From Symbiodinium natans (Eukaryota; Sar; Dinophyceae; Suessiales; Symbiodiniaceae), in NCBI GenBank assembly GCA_905221605.1, contig CAJNDS010000369.1:153501-217500 (forward strand): DNA of 64,000 bases, in the 5' to 3' direction. Shown here in pieces: positions 20,101 through 30,732 of this stretch. Position 1 is the stretch's first letter, and each line of letters begins with the position of its first letter. The notes beneath the pieces are model-generated. The model was not told where the DNA came from, did not search any database, and saw only the letters and a program-made list of their open reading frames with translations. The translations under genes and the position numbers were made by a program.

Positions 20101-20736
20101 AGGCACGCCACAAATGGAATGGGAATGGTGGGAGTGGGAGTGGGAGTAGCAGTAGCAGTGAATCCCGCAATCATGCAAGGCCCGATCTCCGGGGGAGTCG
20201 TGCGTAACACCTTAAGCTTCCCAAGAACAGCCAAGCACAAAATCCCAGTAAGCTACTGTAAACCCTAAGCTTGTGGCCCCAGCATAGGGCAAGTGTTGCT
20301 ATCTTCTTCTTGCTGTCGTCGTCGTTGTTGTCGTCGTTGGTGTTGCTGCTGTTTTTGTTGTTTGCGTTGTGCTTCGGGTTGCTATTGCACTATCATTGGG
20401 TGGCTATGATTACAGTTCGCCTTCATATTATAGGTTTCCATGCCTTGGCCATCCATGGTTCAGGTCTTTCTTCGGATGCTGAAGTGTGCCTCCTCCTTTC
20501 AGACCGAGTCCCTGCAGCTCATCTTGGCAGGTCTCAGTGGAATTGTGACTTTCAGCTACGGCTACTTCATCGTCGGGCTGGTGTTCGGACTTGTTGACGT
20601 AAGCTTCCAGCAAGGAGTGATTGGTTTGATCCCCCTCCTCGTCCTCCTGATAATCCTCTTCATGCAGCTGCGATGCCTTTTCGGCACGGGTCCCCGCGCA
20701 GGCCCGGCCCAGATTTCAAGGCACTCAAGGCACTAA
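17198..20736 (+). CDS. Five-exon gene, multi-pass membrane protein with TIR-like signature (5' partial)
   Basis: Five segments join in frame: 17198-17367, 17468-17665, 17949-18030, 19001-19780 and 20464-20736. They total 1503 bases (500 codons plus TGA/TAA-type stop at the end). Exon 1 reads VFLSHRWGSARW then a hydrophobic stretch. Exon 2 has a membrane segment (VYVPMAVFFVVFFFGQ) and WVDRACIHQTD. Exon 3 gives YFQRLWCQLELATF. Exon 4 carries membrane segments, a soluble loop with several cysteines and another hydrophobic stretch. Exon 5 is strongly hydrophobic. The order SHRW - DRACIHQ - RLWCxxELA recalls TIR-like or related signalling folds in algae, so a membrane-bound sensor or enzyme is possible, but this is inference. 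Introns 2 and 4 use GC donors (cttgt|gctgcc and taccct|gctccc); introns 1 and 3 use GT. The true start is upstream and was not found. Confidence 0.7.
18031..19000 (+). other. Intron 3 of the 17198 gene, carrying telomere-type repeats
   Basis: This 970 bp intron (AAG|gtgcaagc ... ggccag|GTG) has degenerate TTTAGGG-like blocks near its 5' end (about 18045-18170), a poly-T tract (18721-18760) and a degenerate CCCTAAA block ending shortly before the acceptor (18784-18955). It therefore shows the inverted telomere-repeat layout inside a gene whose exons can be joined. Confidence 0.6.
19781..20463 (+). other. Intron 4 of the 17198 gene (GC-AG)
   Basis: It starts gctcccgagc and ends ggttcag. It contains a degenerate CCCTAAA block near 19946-20000 and a short gtaaaccctaagc at 20256. 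There is no clear TTTAGGG block on its 5' side, so it is only partly like intron 3. Confidence 0.5.
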
Positions 20737-21726
20737 GTATGATCGTCATCCCGGCTAGAAAGGCCTTTGCAGGGCGTTTGGGATTACGGATGTCTGAATT
20801 CCCTACAGCACAACATACAGCTTAGGGGGTGTGTCGGCGTGTCATGGGTTGTGTAGTCGCGTGGGAAACAGGTTGGGTCAAGGGCTCGAAGCACTCGTAG
20901 TTTCATGCCGGCCACACAATTTTTGTTTGTTGTTAAAGGTTTATAGGGTGTCATTCTTTCTTGGTGTCTGTTGGTGGTTGTTCATTTAAGGGGCGTTGCC
21001 TTGAATTTACGAGCCCCTTTTGCTTCTGCTTTCGATGCAATATCTGGCATGCATGGGGTCAAGCCTTTTGTTGCACATGAAGAGGACCAGAATCGGGCAG
21101 TGCATGCTATCAGCCAACTCCTCGTCAAACAAGACTACATGACTTTAGGCTTTGGGGCCCTCAACCCTAAACCCGGAAATCCTAAACCCTAAACACCCTA
21201 CACCCTAAACCCTGAACCCTAAACCCAGAATCCCTAAAACCTACATCCTAAGCTAGCCCCATGCCAGGAGCAACTCGAAGGGCATCCGTGGACAGCACGT
21301 ACCGGGCGCTGTGTGCGGCAGACGATCTCAGCATTTAGGCCATCCACCCCTAAAGGGGGTGGCGGCAGGTTTTTGACATGACGAAAAATCCGGAATCCCG
21401 GAAAATCCGTTTGAAAAATTATGTTACATTCTTCTGGCCGCCGGCTTGTAGAGGCTGTGTCTCTTTGGTCTTGCACAGCTTTACGATAGGCACTTGAAAA
21501 GTGCGTTGGAAGCGGAAGCCTCTGTGCCAGGACGCCGGAGGCCCCAAAGCGCCACCCCCATGGACTCGCGGCAAGCGGAGCAAAAAACCCTAAACCCAAA
21601 ACCCAAAACCCAAAACCTTAAACCCTAAACCCTAAACCCTGAACCCTAAACCCTAAACCCTAAACCCTAAACCCTGAACCCTAAACCCTAAACCCTAAAC
21701 CCTAAACCCTAAACCCTAAAGCGGAG

Positions 21727-21777
21727 CACAAACAGCACCGCAGCGGGGATGCCGTCGCTGCGGACCCTGCCACTGAA
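21727..21777 (+). other. Exon-like open segment
   Basis: It reads HKQHRSGDAVAADPATE between ggag and a gttatc donor. It sits directly after a CCCTAAA array, with a TTTAGGG-bearing hairpin element following. Confidence 0.3.
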
Positions 21778-21791
21778 GTTATCTTGAAGTT

Positions 21792-21937
21792 GGGATGTTC
21801 CCCCTTATACTACTAGTCCTGATAGGGTTTAGGGTTTAGGGTTTAGGGTTCCTTATACTTCTAGTCCTTAATGGGGATGATAAGTGGGGGTACTAGAATC
21901 CCTATTAAGGACCGTTGGTATAAGGGTGAAACATCCC
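21792..21937. repeat. GGGATGTT hairpin (MITE-like) element, copy interrupted by TTTAGGG
   Basis: The ends are gggatgttcccccttata and tataagggtgaaacatccc, forming terminal inverted repeats. The left arm is duplicated (ccttatactactagtcct and ccttatacttctagtcctt), and a ~26 bp TTTAGGG array (21824-21849) lies between the two versions. Related copies lie at 34301-34490 and 45192-45281. Confidence 0.7.
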
Positions 21938-22479
21938 AGTCTCAGAGTGTGTAGATGGTCGGTGGCTTCTCAATTTTTAGATACAGCTCCTGGGCATCCG
22001 GGGGGGGGGATTGTAGGCATTGTAAGAAGGGGAGGGGCTTCGGCAAGAGAAGTTCCGAGAGTTTCTTGTCGGGCTTCCGTTGCAGACGGCAAGCAGTGTT
22101 GTGACCTGCACTGCATGGCACTCTTGCGGCAGGAAGGTTTTCGAGTTCAGGACATCTGGGTCGGTTTGATATGTTCGGTCTTCGGAGTGCCCTGCGGGCA
22201 TCCAAGCCCCATGCGCGGGCCTCCGAAGCTAGGAAAGTGGTAGAGGAGGTTCGATGGATCATTTGCCGAAGCGGTCGGGGCGTGAGTCTGCTGGTTTTGA
22301 GCTCTTTGTGCAAAGAAGACTCACACAGAGGGCCTGATTCCTTGAACCCAGGGATCGGGTCACTTGCAGAGGGGTTTTGGACTCCTAAGCTAGAATCCTT
22401 AGGGTTCAGGGTTTAGGGTTAGGGTTTAGGGTTTAGGGTTTAGGGTTTAGGGTTTAGGGTTTAGGGTTTAGGGTTTCCA

Positions 22480-22500
22480 TTCTCATTGGCTCCGTAGCCG
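22480..22500 (+). other. Possible relic of the dinoflagellate spliced leader
   Basis: The phrase ggctccgtagccgttggccc, followed by gag, resembles the dinoflagellate spliced leader, which has CCGTAGCC followed by a TTGGCTCAAG-type end. It lacks two bases and has substitutions. Relic leaders mark cDNA-derived insertions, but no downstream gene supports this here. Confidence 0.2.
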
Positions 22501-23100
22501 TTGGCCCGAGTCTCTCCCGTGAGATGGCCAGTTGGGGTGGGCAGCTCTTCGGCAGAGTTGTTTGGGCCTCAGACACATGGCGGGGGGGTGTGGGGCGGTG
22601 GGTTTCTTTGTGTTTGTATTTATAATCCTTTTTGAATGTGAAATATTCTTCTTATTACCATTATTGTTGTTGTCATTAATCATAACAAAGTAGAACTGCA
22701 ACAAGAGTTCTGTTCGAATAGACGCCAAAGGGCTCATCATTGGGACCAACCCTCATATCAGCCGGTTTAAGAGTCTTCGTGAGCATGTGCGACTCTTTGA
22801 AAGACATGCGACAGCCTTTGGAAATTGATGAGGCGGTCATGTACTTTTGCACTGTATAAAAGGCGCCATGTTTTTAGGCGTGTCTCAGGCTGCTGCCCAC
22901 AATTTCATCTAAGGACTCCCTCTCACACAGAAGCGCCGCATGTGCGGTGTTGAATTTCACCCGCGCAGCGATGCCTAACCGTCTGTCCTTGTCCTTGCCA
23001 TTGTCCTTGCCATTTCTATGCATCACTATTATACCCCGAAACCCTAAACCCTCTAACGCCTAAACCCTAAACCCTAAACCCTAAGCCCCGAAAAACCCAG

Positions 23101-23166
23101 ATTGTCAAACCCAAGCTGCGCGCCAAGGTCAACGGGCACGAACAAGGCCAGCGTGGCAGCCCCCGG
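23101..23166 (+). other. Exon-like open segment
   Basis: Exactly 22 codons run from cag to a gttccc donor, reading IVKPKLRAKVNGHEQGQRG and onward. A CCCTAAA array precedes it, but another CCCTAAA array follows, so it is an exception to the usual flank order. Confidence 0.3.
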
Positions 23167-23525
23167 GTTCCCCTAAACCCTAAACCCGAAACCCTAAACC
23201 CTAAACCCTAAACCCTAAACCCTAAACCCTAAACCCTAAACCCTAAACCCATACCCTCAACCGAAAGTTCTCTTTCAACCTTCTATGGGAGTTAACTGAA
23301 GGAACCCCGAAAATAGCCCCCCCGCTGACTGATATAAAGCTTCTAGAAACCTTATAGAAGCCTTATGCAAACCCAAAGCAGCCTAAACGCTACACAAGGG
23401 TTTTGGGTCTGAAATGGAGTTTGGGTTCTTGCAATCTTGGGCTGGTTTAGGGTTTAGGGTTTAGGGTTAGGGTTTAGGGTTTAGGGTTTACGGTTTAGGG
23501 TTTCGGGTTTACACCATCTCTTCAG

Positions 23526-23610
23526 GTGTTGCTGGTGGATCTGTGGAAGGACGGCTGCTCAGGGACTTGCTTGGGAAAGATTCGGGCGCCGAAGCTCTCT
23601 CCTTGCTTAG
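23526..23610 (+). other. Exon-like open segment
   Basis: It opens after ctcttcag and reads VLLVDLWKDGCSGTCLGK, ending at a gtcaagg donor. A TTTAGGG array lies upstream instead of CCCTAAA, and CCCTAAA lies downstream, so it does not follow the main flank pattern. Confidence 0.3.
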
Positions 23611-25173
23611 GTCAAGGCCTTTTTCTACCCTTAGAACCCTAAACCCCTCAACCCTAAACCCTAAACCCCTCAACCCTAAACCCTAAACCCTCGAGACCCT
23701 AAACCCTTCAACCCTAAACCCTAGACCCTCTCAACCCTGAGCCCCTAGTTGCACAAGCCCTGAACCCTCGGCCGCGTCAAGCCGTTGGCACCCAGGACCG
23801 CGTACTGACCTCTACTTTGCTAGCGTGCTGGGCACTTGGCAGTTCCCTCTCAAGGGTTTAAGGGTTGGCGGGTTGGGGTCAAGGGGACCCCGCCTCCCTA
23901 AACCCTAAACCCCAAACCCTAAACCCTAAACCCTAGATCCTAAACCCGAAACCCTAAACCCTAAACCCTAAATCCTAAACCCTAAATCCTCTCAAGGGTT
24001 TAAGGGTGTGCCGGGCAGAGGGGTCTGTCTTCGCTGATTCCAGGTGTATGTAAGGCTTAGAGCTCTGAACTCAGGGCATCATCGGGCTTCGGGTTCAGGG
24101 TTTAGGGTTTCGGTCCGCTTCAGACCCATGTAGGAGTGACTTTTCGGTCTGGGCGATTCGTGAACCTCTACCCCTAAACCCTAAACCCTAAACCCTAAAC
24201 CCTAAACCCTAAACCCTAGACCCTAAACCCTAAACCCTAGACCCTAAACCCTAAACCCCAAACCCTAAACCCTAAACCCTAAACCCTAAACCCTAAACTC
24301 TCTCAAGGGGGAGGGGGCATTTCTTTCTAAGGCCTGCTAATTGGAACGAGGCCGAGATCAAGGCTGGGGGCCAGAAGCCCTGAGCGCAAAGCTCCCCAAG
24401 ACTTGTTGGGGTTTCGGCTTAATTAGGGTTTAGGGTTTAGGGTTTAGGGTTTAGGGTTAGGGTTTAGGGTTTAGGGGTTGAGGGCTTGGGGTTTAGGGCT
24501 TAGAGTTTAGGGTTTCGGACTTGGGGTTTAGGCTGGGTCCAGGGTTCACCAAAGGTTCCTGGTGTCGGCCCAAGGCCTAAACCCCTGAACTGCTAAACCC
24601 CTTAACCCCCTGAACCTCTAAACCCCCAAACCCATAAACCCTGAAACCCCTAAACCCTAAGCCCTAAACCTGGGCTCCATGACTATATGTGAAGCCCCTG
24701 CAGACCCGAAATGAGAACTCAAGATGCAGTGGGACCCCAGGTCTTCAACCCAGGGTTCAGCTTTTGGGGTTTAGGGTTTAGGGGTTTTGGCGTTTGGGGG
24801 CAACTCTGCATGCAGGCCTTTCATCAGGACATCGGCGGGGACGCGCCGGGCTCATATGACCCCCCCAAGGTTCAGGGTTTAGGGCTTAGGGTTGAGGGTT
24901 TAGGGTTTAGGGTAAACATCTCCGGAGCATCCCGAAGCCCTTGGAAGCCTTAAGCCCTGCCGAGGCCTCGCATATCAGGGGCTGCAAGCTCCTCCATCAG
25001 CGGCAAGGCCGCTTGCACAGGGAGCTCGAAGCCTAGCCCTAAACCCTAAACCCTAAACCCTAAACCCTAAACCCTAAACCCTCAACCCTCAACCCTCAAC
25101 CCTAAACCCCAAACCCTAAACCCTAAACCCACAAAGTTCTCAACCCCACACCCCTAAGCCTCCAAACCGCAAG

Positions 25174-25226
25174 AGCATCTGGCAGGCCTTTCAAGCCGCG
25201 CCGCCATTGTCAAGCCATGGGCCCAG
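25174..25226 (+). other. Exon-like open segment
   Basis: It reads SIWQAFQAAPPLSSHGP between gcaag and ag|ggtttagg. A degenerate CCCTAAA block precedes it, and TTTAGGG follows. Confidence 0.3.
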
Positions 25227-25927
25227 GGTTTAGGTTCAGAGTTTCAGGATGTAGGGCTCGCATCAGAAGGTTTCGAAGGTTTAGGGTTTAGGGTTTAGGG
25301 GTTAGGGTTTGGGGTTTAGGGTTCATGCTGGCCAGATGCTCCGAGGTACGTGTCGCACGAAGCGGCACAGCGAGCTCTGAACCTCTGCCGAGGTCGGGAA
25401 AGGGCCGAGGCTTCAGAGGGAACGCGAGAATCAGGTCCCTCGTTTCCCCTCTTATTCGGGGCCTGACTAGGGGGCCTATATTCGGGGTACTTCCTCCCCC
25501 CTATACCAACCCGAACGCCGGTAGTTTGGTAGTTGAACCCCTTGGTCCAAGAGCTCCCCAGGCACGTAAGGATGAGCCGTCCGCCAGCCAGGCAGCACTG
25601 TCAACATGGAGGTTCGTTATGCTGAAGAGAAGGCCCGGAGACGCAAACACTACAGAAACCCTAAGCTTTAAACCTTAGACCTTATCCGCCCCCCCCCGCA
25701 CAGTGGCCTCAACCACGAAGAAGCCTGATGATAAGCCTGATCGAGCTGAGCAACGTCCGTTGCTTGCAGTGTATGTGGTAGGAATCAAGGGTTTAGGGTT
25801 TAGAAAGTTTAGGGTTTAGGGTCTAGGGTTTCGGGTTTAGGGTTTAGAGCCTGATCCACCGCCCAGCACCATACCATTTGTTTGAACTGAACAAGTTTTT
25901 AGAAGTGGACTGTTGCCTTGAGTTTAG

Positions 25928-26090
25928 GCCTAAACCCTAAAAGGAATTGGTTTGGGTGGCTTTGCCGCCTCGGACGTGGGAGGTGTTAGATGGCCCTCCA
26001 CAATCGGGCCAAAGCTGCTCTTCGCACCTCACGAAGCTTTCGAGCTGTTCCGAAACCTAACCTTCACAGTACACCCTATCACAGCAAACC
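25928..26090 (+). repeat. Duplicated ~165 bp segment, copy 1
   Basis: It starts cctaaaaggaattggtttgg and contains ccacaatcgggccaaagctg. A diverged copy sits 315 bp downstream at 26243-26416, and both end in a CCCTAAA-type run. No function is apparent. Confidence 0.75.
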
Positions 26091-26242
26091 CTAAACCCCT
26101 GGCGCCCCTGGCCCTCCTGGCACCCCTGCCCCGATCCCCTCTGACAACAAACGAGCCGGGACCTGGCCTCAAACCTTTCCCTTGGCTGAAAGTGGCCATC
26201 GGCGACGGAAAGTTTTTTGAAAGTACGCGATTGCCATGAGTT

Positions 26243-26416
26243 ACGGCCCTAAAAGGAATAGGTTTGGGTGGTTTTGCCGCCTCGGACGGCGTGGGGTGGG
26301 AAGAAGTATTAGATGGCCTTCCACAATCGGGCCAGAGCTGCTCTTCGCACCTGACGAGGCATTCGAGCCTCTGCTGCATCCTAACCTTCACAGCATCTGC
26401 GCCCTATTACAGCAAA
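26243..26416 (+). repeat. Duplicated ~165 bp segment, copy 2
   Basis: This is a diverged copy of 25928-26090 with small indels (cggcgtgggg against cgtggg). The two copies share the order of all blocks. Confidence 0.75.
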
Positions 26417-26458
26417 CCCGAAACCCTAAACCCTAAACCCTAAACCCTAAACCCTTTT

Positions 26459-26628
26459 TCCCTGAACCCCTGAACCCCTGAACCCCTGAACCCCTGAACC
26501 CCTGAACCCTGAACCCCTGAACCCCTGAACCCCTGAACCCCTGAACCCCTGAACCCCTGAACCCCTGAACCCCTGAACCCCTGAACCCCTGAACCCCTGA
26601 ACCCCTGAACCCCTGAACCCCTGAACCC
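26459..26628 (+). repeat. Satellite, 8-bp unit CCCCTGAA
   Basis: About 20 tandem copies of cccctgaa, with one 7-bp variant, directly follow a CCCTAAA array. The unit looks like an expanded variant of the telomere-type heptamer. It produces spurious glycine-rich frames on the minus strand. Confidence 0.9.
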
Positions 26629-27794
26629 ACAAGCCTCAACAAGAACCTCGCCTCTGGCCAGATGGGTGGCAAGGGGAGCCAGTCTTGGGGAGCTGGAGGA
26701 CACAGCCTTCCGAGTTTGGCTGCGGCTTAGGGTTTAGGGTTTGGGGTTTAGGGTTTAGGGCTAGGGCTTAGGGCTTAGGGTTGCGTTTAGGGTTTAGGGT
26801 TTAGGGTTTTGGGCTTGCCTCTCTTAAAGGGCTCTGAAAAGTATGGGGACCATGTACCTACCCAAAGACTTTAGGGCTCTTCAAAGGATTCATAAGGCTT
26901 TTCTTCGTAGGGGAGTTGGGGAATGTGTTTATTTCTCAGCATCCGCCTGTGTCTTCAAGGGATGATGTAGGGGTCCCAAACTCCTTACGAAGAGCCTCCC
27001 AACCTGTCCTCGACATCAAAACCTAAAGCCCCTAACGCCAACGGAGATGAATTCCTTACCCTGCTTAGCTGGAGGGTTTTTGGCACAAGGCCTTTCTGGG
27101 CTGAATGGAAGTGTGGGCGGAATAGTGGGCCCTGTGGGGACAAAAGGGTTAGGATGACATACGGCCCTGAGCCCTAAACTTAAACCCTAAATAATCCCTG
27201 ACAGGGTAGATATAGGGGGATAAAGCTTGATTCCCTACAAATAACCAGCCAGCCAGAGCCCCCTGGAGCCCAACAGGTTTTAGGTTTGAGGGTCCAGGAT
27301 TTCCAGGGCTTTGGTTTTAGGGTTCAGGGTTTGGGGCCCCATGTCATCCCCCTTTCAGGAGGTAGCCGGAACAAGGTCCGGAGCCAAGAAGCCTGGGTTT
27401 GTTTAGGGTTTAGGGTTTAGGGTTTAGGGTTTCGGGTTTAGGGTTTGTTTCTGGTGCTATTTGCTTTGGGCTCTAGGGCTGGGGTCGAGAGGTCGTCAGG
27501 CGGTGAGGGTGAGTGCGTGCTGCCCAAAGGGCCGCCTGAAGCAACCAAGGCAATGCCTCCTCGGTCCAGAGCAAAGCTTTGACCCCCCTAAACCCTAAAA
27601 CCTAAACCCTAAACCCTAAACCCTAAACCCTGAACACTTCAGTCCCTAAACCCTAAACCCTAAACCCTAAACCCTAAACCCTAAACCCTAAACCCTAAAC
27701 CCTAAACCCTAAACCCTAAACCCTAAACCCTAAACCCTAAACCCTAAACCCTAAACCCTAAACCCTTCAGTCCCTAAACCCTAAACTCCCCGAG

Positions 27795-27857
27795 CCCGGC
27801 AAAGGATGGCGCCGTCCCGGTGCACGTGGGCCTGCGCGAAGGGATCTCGGATGTTTG
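27795..27857 (+). other. Exon-like open segment
   Basis: It reads AKDGAVPVHVGLREGISDVW between cgag and a gtttaggg that begins a TTTAGGG block. A long CCCTAAA array lies directly upstream, giving the typical flank order. Confidence 0.35.
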
Positions 27858-29026
27858 GGGTTTAGGGTTAGGGCTTAGGGTCGAGGTTGCAGAGTTCCTG
27901 ATTCCTAAACCCTGAAACCCAACCCCTTAAACCACCCAAGCCCTAAACCCCAAACCCGAAATCCTAGTCTCTGTAGGGTTGGACATGCTGTGCCACCAGA
28001 AGCAGGGGTTAGGGTTTTGGGATTTGGTTTTGCTTTGGAGGTGGGCTTACATTAAGGTGCAGGGAGTGTGGGTTTTTTTCCTTTGGGTTTTTGGTTTGGG
28101 GTGCAGGTTTACTGTACGTAGGGCATGGTTTGTGCACAAGAAGCTGCGTTTTCGCCAAGCCCTTGCGAAGGGTTTCTGCATGGACTGCGTTGCTGATGTG
28201 GTATCGTCAGAAGCACCAAAGTCCTTTACCATGCTAGTTTCTTTTTGCAGATCATGTGGTAGCCTTGTTATGGTAACTTACCTTAGGTTAACCCTAAAAC
28301 CAGGACCCAAAAGCCAAAAGCCAAAAGCCAAAACCCAAAACCCAAAACCCAAAACCCTAAACCCTAAACCCTAAACCTGCAAGAGCTCGAAGCAGATGTA
28401 GCACTGCCTGGCTTGCTCTTCTCATGTTGTAGACTGGAGCTGGGTGCAAGGCTCTGCCAGCTGAAATGGGACCAAACCCTAAACCCTAAACCCTACACCC
28501 TAAACCCGGAACCCTAAACCCTAAACCCTACACCCTAAACCCGGAACCCTAAACCCTAAATCCTAAACCCTAGAAGAGATGACCCTATAAAAGATGATTC
28601 CAGGATGACTCGGAGTAGTATCGATAACGGCAAAAGAAAATAATGCAAGTAGGAAGACTCGTAGCTGTTGGTTGGTTGGTTGTTGGCTGGCTGTTGTATG
28701 GTCGATAGGGCTTAGGGCTGTAAAACTTAAGGTTTAACCCTAAACCCTAAACCCTAAACCCTAAACCCTAAACCCTAAACCCTAAACCCTAAACCTTAAA
28801 CCCGAAACCCGACAGCAAAGCAGAGGTCAAGAACCATGCCAATGGGCACTCGGGTGAAGTCGTCGCATGTCGCGGACGTACGCTTCGGCCCGAGACGTCG
28901 CCCTGCCAAACCCCCAAACCCCAACCCTAAACCCCTAAACCCCTAAACCCCTAAACCCTACACCCTAGCCCCGAACCCCTCAATGCCTGAACCCTGAACT
29001 CCTGGAAAGCCAAATGCTGTCCCCAG

Positions 29027-29066
29027 ACTCCAAATCCAGGCCGAGGGCACCACCGCTGGAACTCGG
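29027..29066 (+). other. Exon-like open segment
   Basis: This short open piece (LQIQAEGTTAGTR) runs from ccccag to a gttaggg that opens a long TTTAGGG block. Degenerate CCCTAAA lies upstream. Confidence 0.3.
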
Positions 29067-29429
29067 GTTAGGGTTTAGGGTTTAGGGTTTAGGGTTTAGG
29101 GTTTAGGGTTTAGGGTTTAGGGTTTAGGGTTTAGGGTTTAGGGTTTAGGGTTTAGGGTTTAGGTGCTAGGGTAGGATGTGCTAGGGTTAGAGGCTTTCAG
29201 GGTTTTAGGGTTATAGGGTTATAGGGTGATAGGGTTATGGGGTAAGAGGGGTTTAGGGTACAGGTTTTGGGGTTTAGGGTTTTGGTCAAGGCTCTGGGCT
29301 TCGAGCTTCTCTTGATTGGCACTAAGGTTTCTGAAGCTTCAGTTCAAGTGAGGTTTGCGGGATTCTGTCGTTGCCGTGCTGCCGGCTCCCTCACTCGACT
29401 CTGACCCCTGAACCCTCAACACATTGCAG

Positions 29430-29487
29430 AGGCCGGGAACCTTCCGCGTCCTCTTTGACAACGGCCAGGAGCGCCTAAGCCTGGAAA
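29430..29487 (+). other. Exon-like segment with RPxxxxVxFDNG motif
   Basis: After attgcag it reads RPGTFRVLFDNGQERLSLE and ends at a gtccat donor. It resembles the island at 33607-33672 (RPQRIWVEFDDGEEN). The strand pattern is reminiscent of Tudor-like domains, but this is a weak resemblance. Confidence 0.4.
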
Positions 29488-30622
29488 GTCCATCCCCCAA
29501 CCACTGGGCACTCTGAATCGCGTGTGGCTATTTTTCGTTTATCCCCCAAACAGAGTAGAATCCCCCAAAAAGGGACCCCCCAAAAAGGGTACCCCTGATT
29601 TCGGAAACCCCGATGTGGGATGTGATGTGGGAGGGAAGGCGTGTTCAGAGGCTAAGAGGGTTTGGGGTGTCGGGTTGAGGGCGAAACCCAAGCACCCTAA
29701 GCCCAACCCCGCAATACCCAAAAGAACCCCAAAAACCCTCAAAAAGCCCTCTACCCTCATCCCTAAACCCTAAACCCCTAAACCCCTAAACCCTAAACCC
29801 TAAACCCTAAACCCTAAACCCTAAATCCTAAATCGCAAAAGCCGAAGCCCCCCTTGCAGGAGTGGGAGTGGGAGGTCAAGAGGCCGTTTTTTTTGTTTTC
29901 CCCTCTTCCCTGACTTTCACACCTCTCCAGAAGATTTTTGAGGGTCGAAGCCCTCAACCCTAAACCCTAAACCCTAAACCCTAAACCCTAAACCCCAAAC
30001 CCTAAACCCTAAACCCTAAACCCTAAACCCTAAACCCTAAACCCTAAACCCTAACCCTAAACCCTAAACCCCAAACCCTTAACCTGAACCCTTTCTAGTC
30101 TTCTCTCGTTCGTTGCAGCAAATCCTGTGTGTTTGGTGTAAACTTGTTCGGATGATGACATGAAGGTTTTTCAGTTTTTAATTCGGCTTTGTGGTTTCGG
30201 CAGGAATGAGAGGATTTGGGGGTGGGGGTTGGGCTCAAACCCATCGATGCCCTTAAACCCTCAACCGTAAACCTGCCACCCTAAGCCCCGAAACACTAAA
30301 ACCTCTACACCCTGAGCCCCAAACCCGGAACCCCAAACCCTGAACCGGAGGCCATTCGGCCCAACATAGGCTTTCAGGCTTAGAGGTTTAGAGCTTAGGC
30401 CACGAGACCCAAACTTGTTTTGGATGTAGGGTTTCGGGTGAATTTAACCGTAAACCAAACCTCAGACCTTCAACCCTAGACTTAAACCCGAAACCGTCAA
30501 CCCCACACCCGCCGAATTCCTAAGCCCTAAACCCTAAACCCTAAACCCTAAACCCTAAACCCTAAACCCTAAACCCTAAACCCTAAACCCTAAACCCTAA
30601 ACCCTAAACCCTAAACCATGGT

Positions 30623-30732
30623 CTGCGGGTGGAGACCTTGCGGAGGTTCGTCACGGAAGATGGCTGGCCGCTCCAGGATGACCAGACGGTTTGGGAGCTC
30701 AGCCCTTGCTTTTTGGCGCTTGGGCTTTGGGG
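30623..30732 (+). other. Exon-like open segment
   Basis: It is open for about 36 codons, reading LRVETLRRFVTEDGWPLQ then DDQTVWELSP. It lies between a long CCCTAAA array and a gtttaggg that starts a TTTAGGG block. The amino-acid composition is ordinary, unlike array-derived frames. No family is assigned. Confidence 0.4.

Larger units (their letters stand above)
20737..23029. repeat. Mosaic of telomere-type arrays, hairpin element and islands
   Basis: CCCTAAA arrays lie at about 21160-21240 (degenerate) and 21590-21720. TTTAGGG arrays lie at 21824-21849 (inside a hairpin element) and 22399-22475. The piece 21260-21370 stays open in one frame (EQLEGHPWTARTGRC) after a ccag but has no identifiable family. 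The piece 22476-23029 has no gene; it contains a TATAAAAG string at 22855 and a spliced-leader-like fragment near 22490. Confidence 0.7.
23030..25325. repeat. Dense telomere-type array mosaic
   Basis: CCCTAAA-orientation blocks lie at 23034-23090, 23172-23262, 23630-23745, 23896-23990, 24174-24298, 24573-24668 and 25033-25132. TTTAGGG-orientation blocks lie at 23444-23512, 24085-24110, 24424-24535, 24760-24790, 24872-24915 and 25278-25325. Single-base variants (tgaaccc, tcaaccc, cgaaaccc) are common at block edges. The intervening DNA is short and sometimes exon-like (23101-23166, 23526-23610, 25174-25226). Confidence 0.8.
25326..27960. repeat. Array mosaic with a local duplication and an 8-bp satellite
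   Basis: TTTAGGG blocks lie at 25788-25850, 26727-26810 and 27398-27450. CCCTAAA blocks lie at 26419-26455 and 27588-27785, the latter among the longest uninterrupted runs. A ~165 bp segment is duplicated (25928-26090 and 26243-26416). An 8-bp satellite lies at 26459-26628. An imperfect inverted repeat (about 26895-26925 with 26975-27002) looks like another hairpin element. No gene is supported apart from an exon-like island at 27795-27857. Confidence 0.7.
27961..30619. repeat. Telomere-type array mosaic
   Basis: CCCTAAA blocks lie at 28293-28378, 28473-28572, 28735-28812, 28905-28970, 29757-29830, 29951-30085 and 30522-30617. One long, clean TTTAGGG block lies at 29067-29165. Open islands occur at 28812-28900, 29027-29066 and 29430-29487. 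A 131-codon frame at 27979-28374 has no recognisable domain and ends in array sequence, so I do not call it a gene. Confidence 0.8.

Noticed and set aside
12434-22862. TATAAAAG strings near 12434, 13526 and 22855 as promoters
   Set aside because: There is no adjacent gene start, and dinoflagellate promoters are not known to depend on TATA boxes.
26433-26703. Minus-strand frames of repeated VQGFRGSG
   Set aside because: They are translation of the CCCCTGAA satellite.
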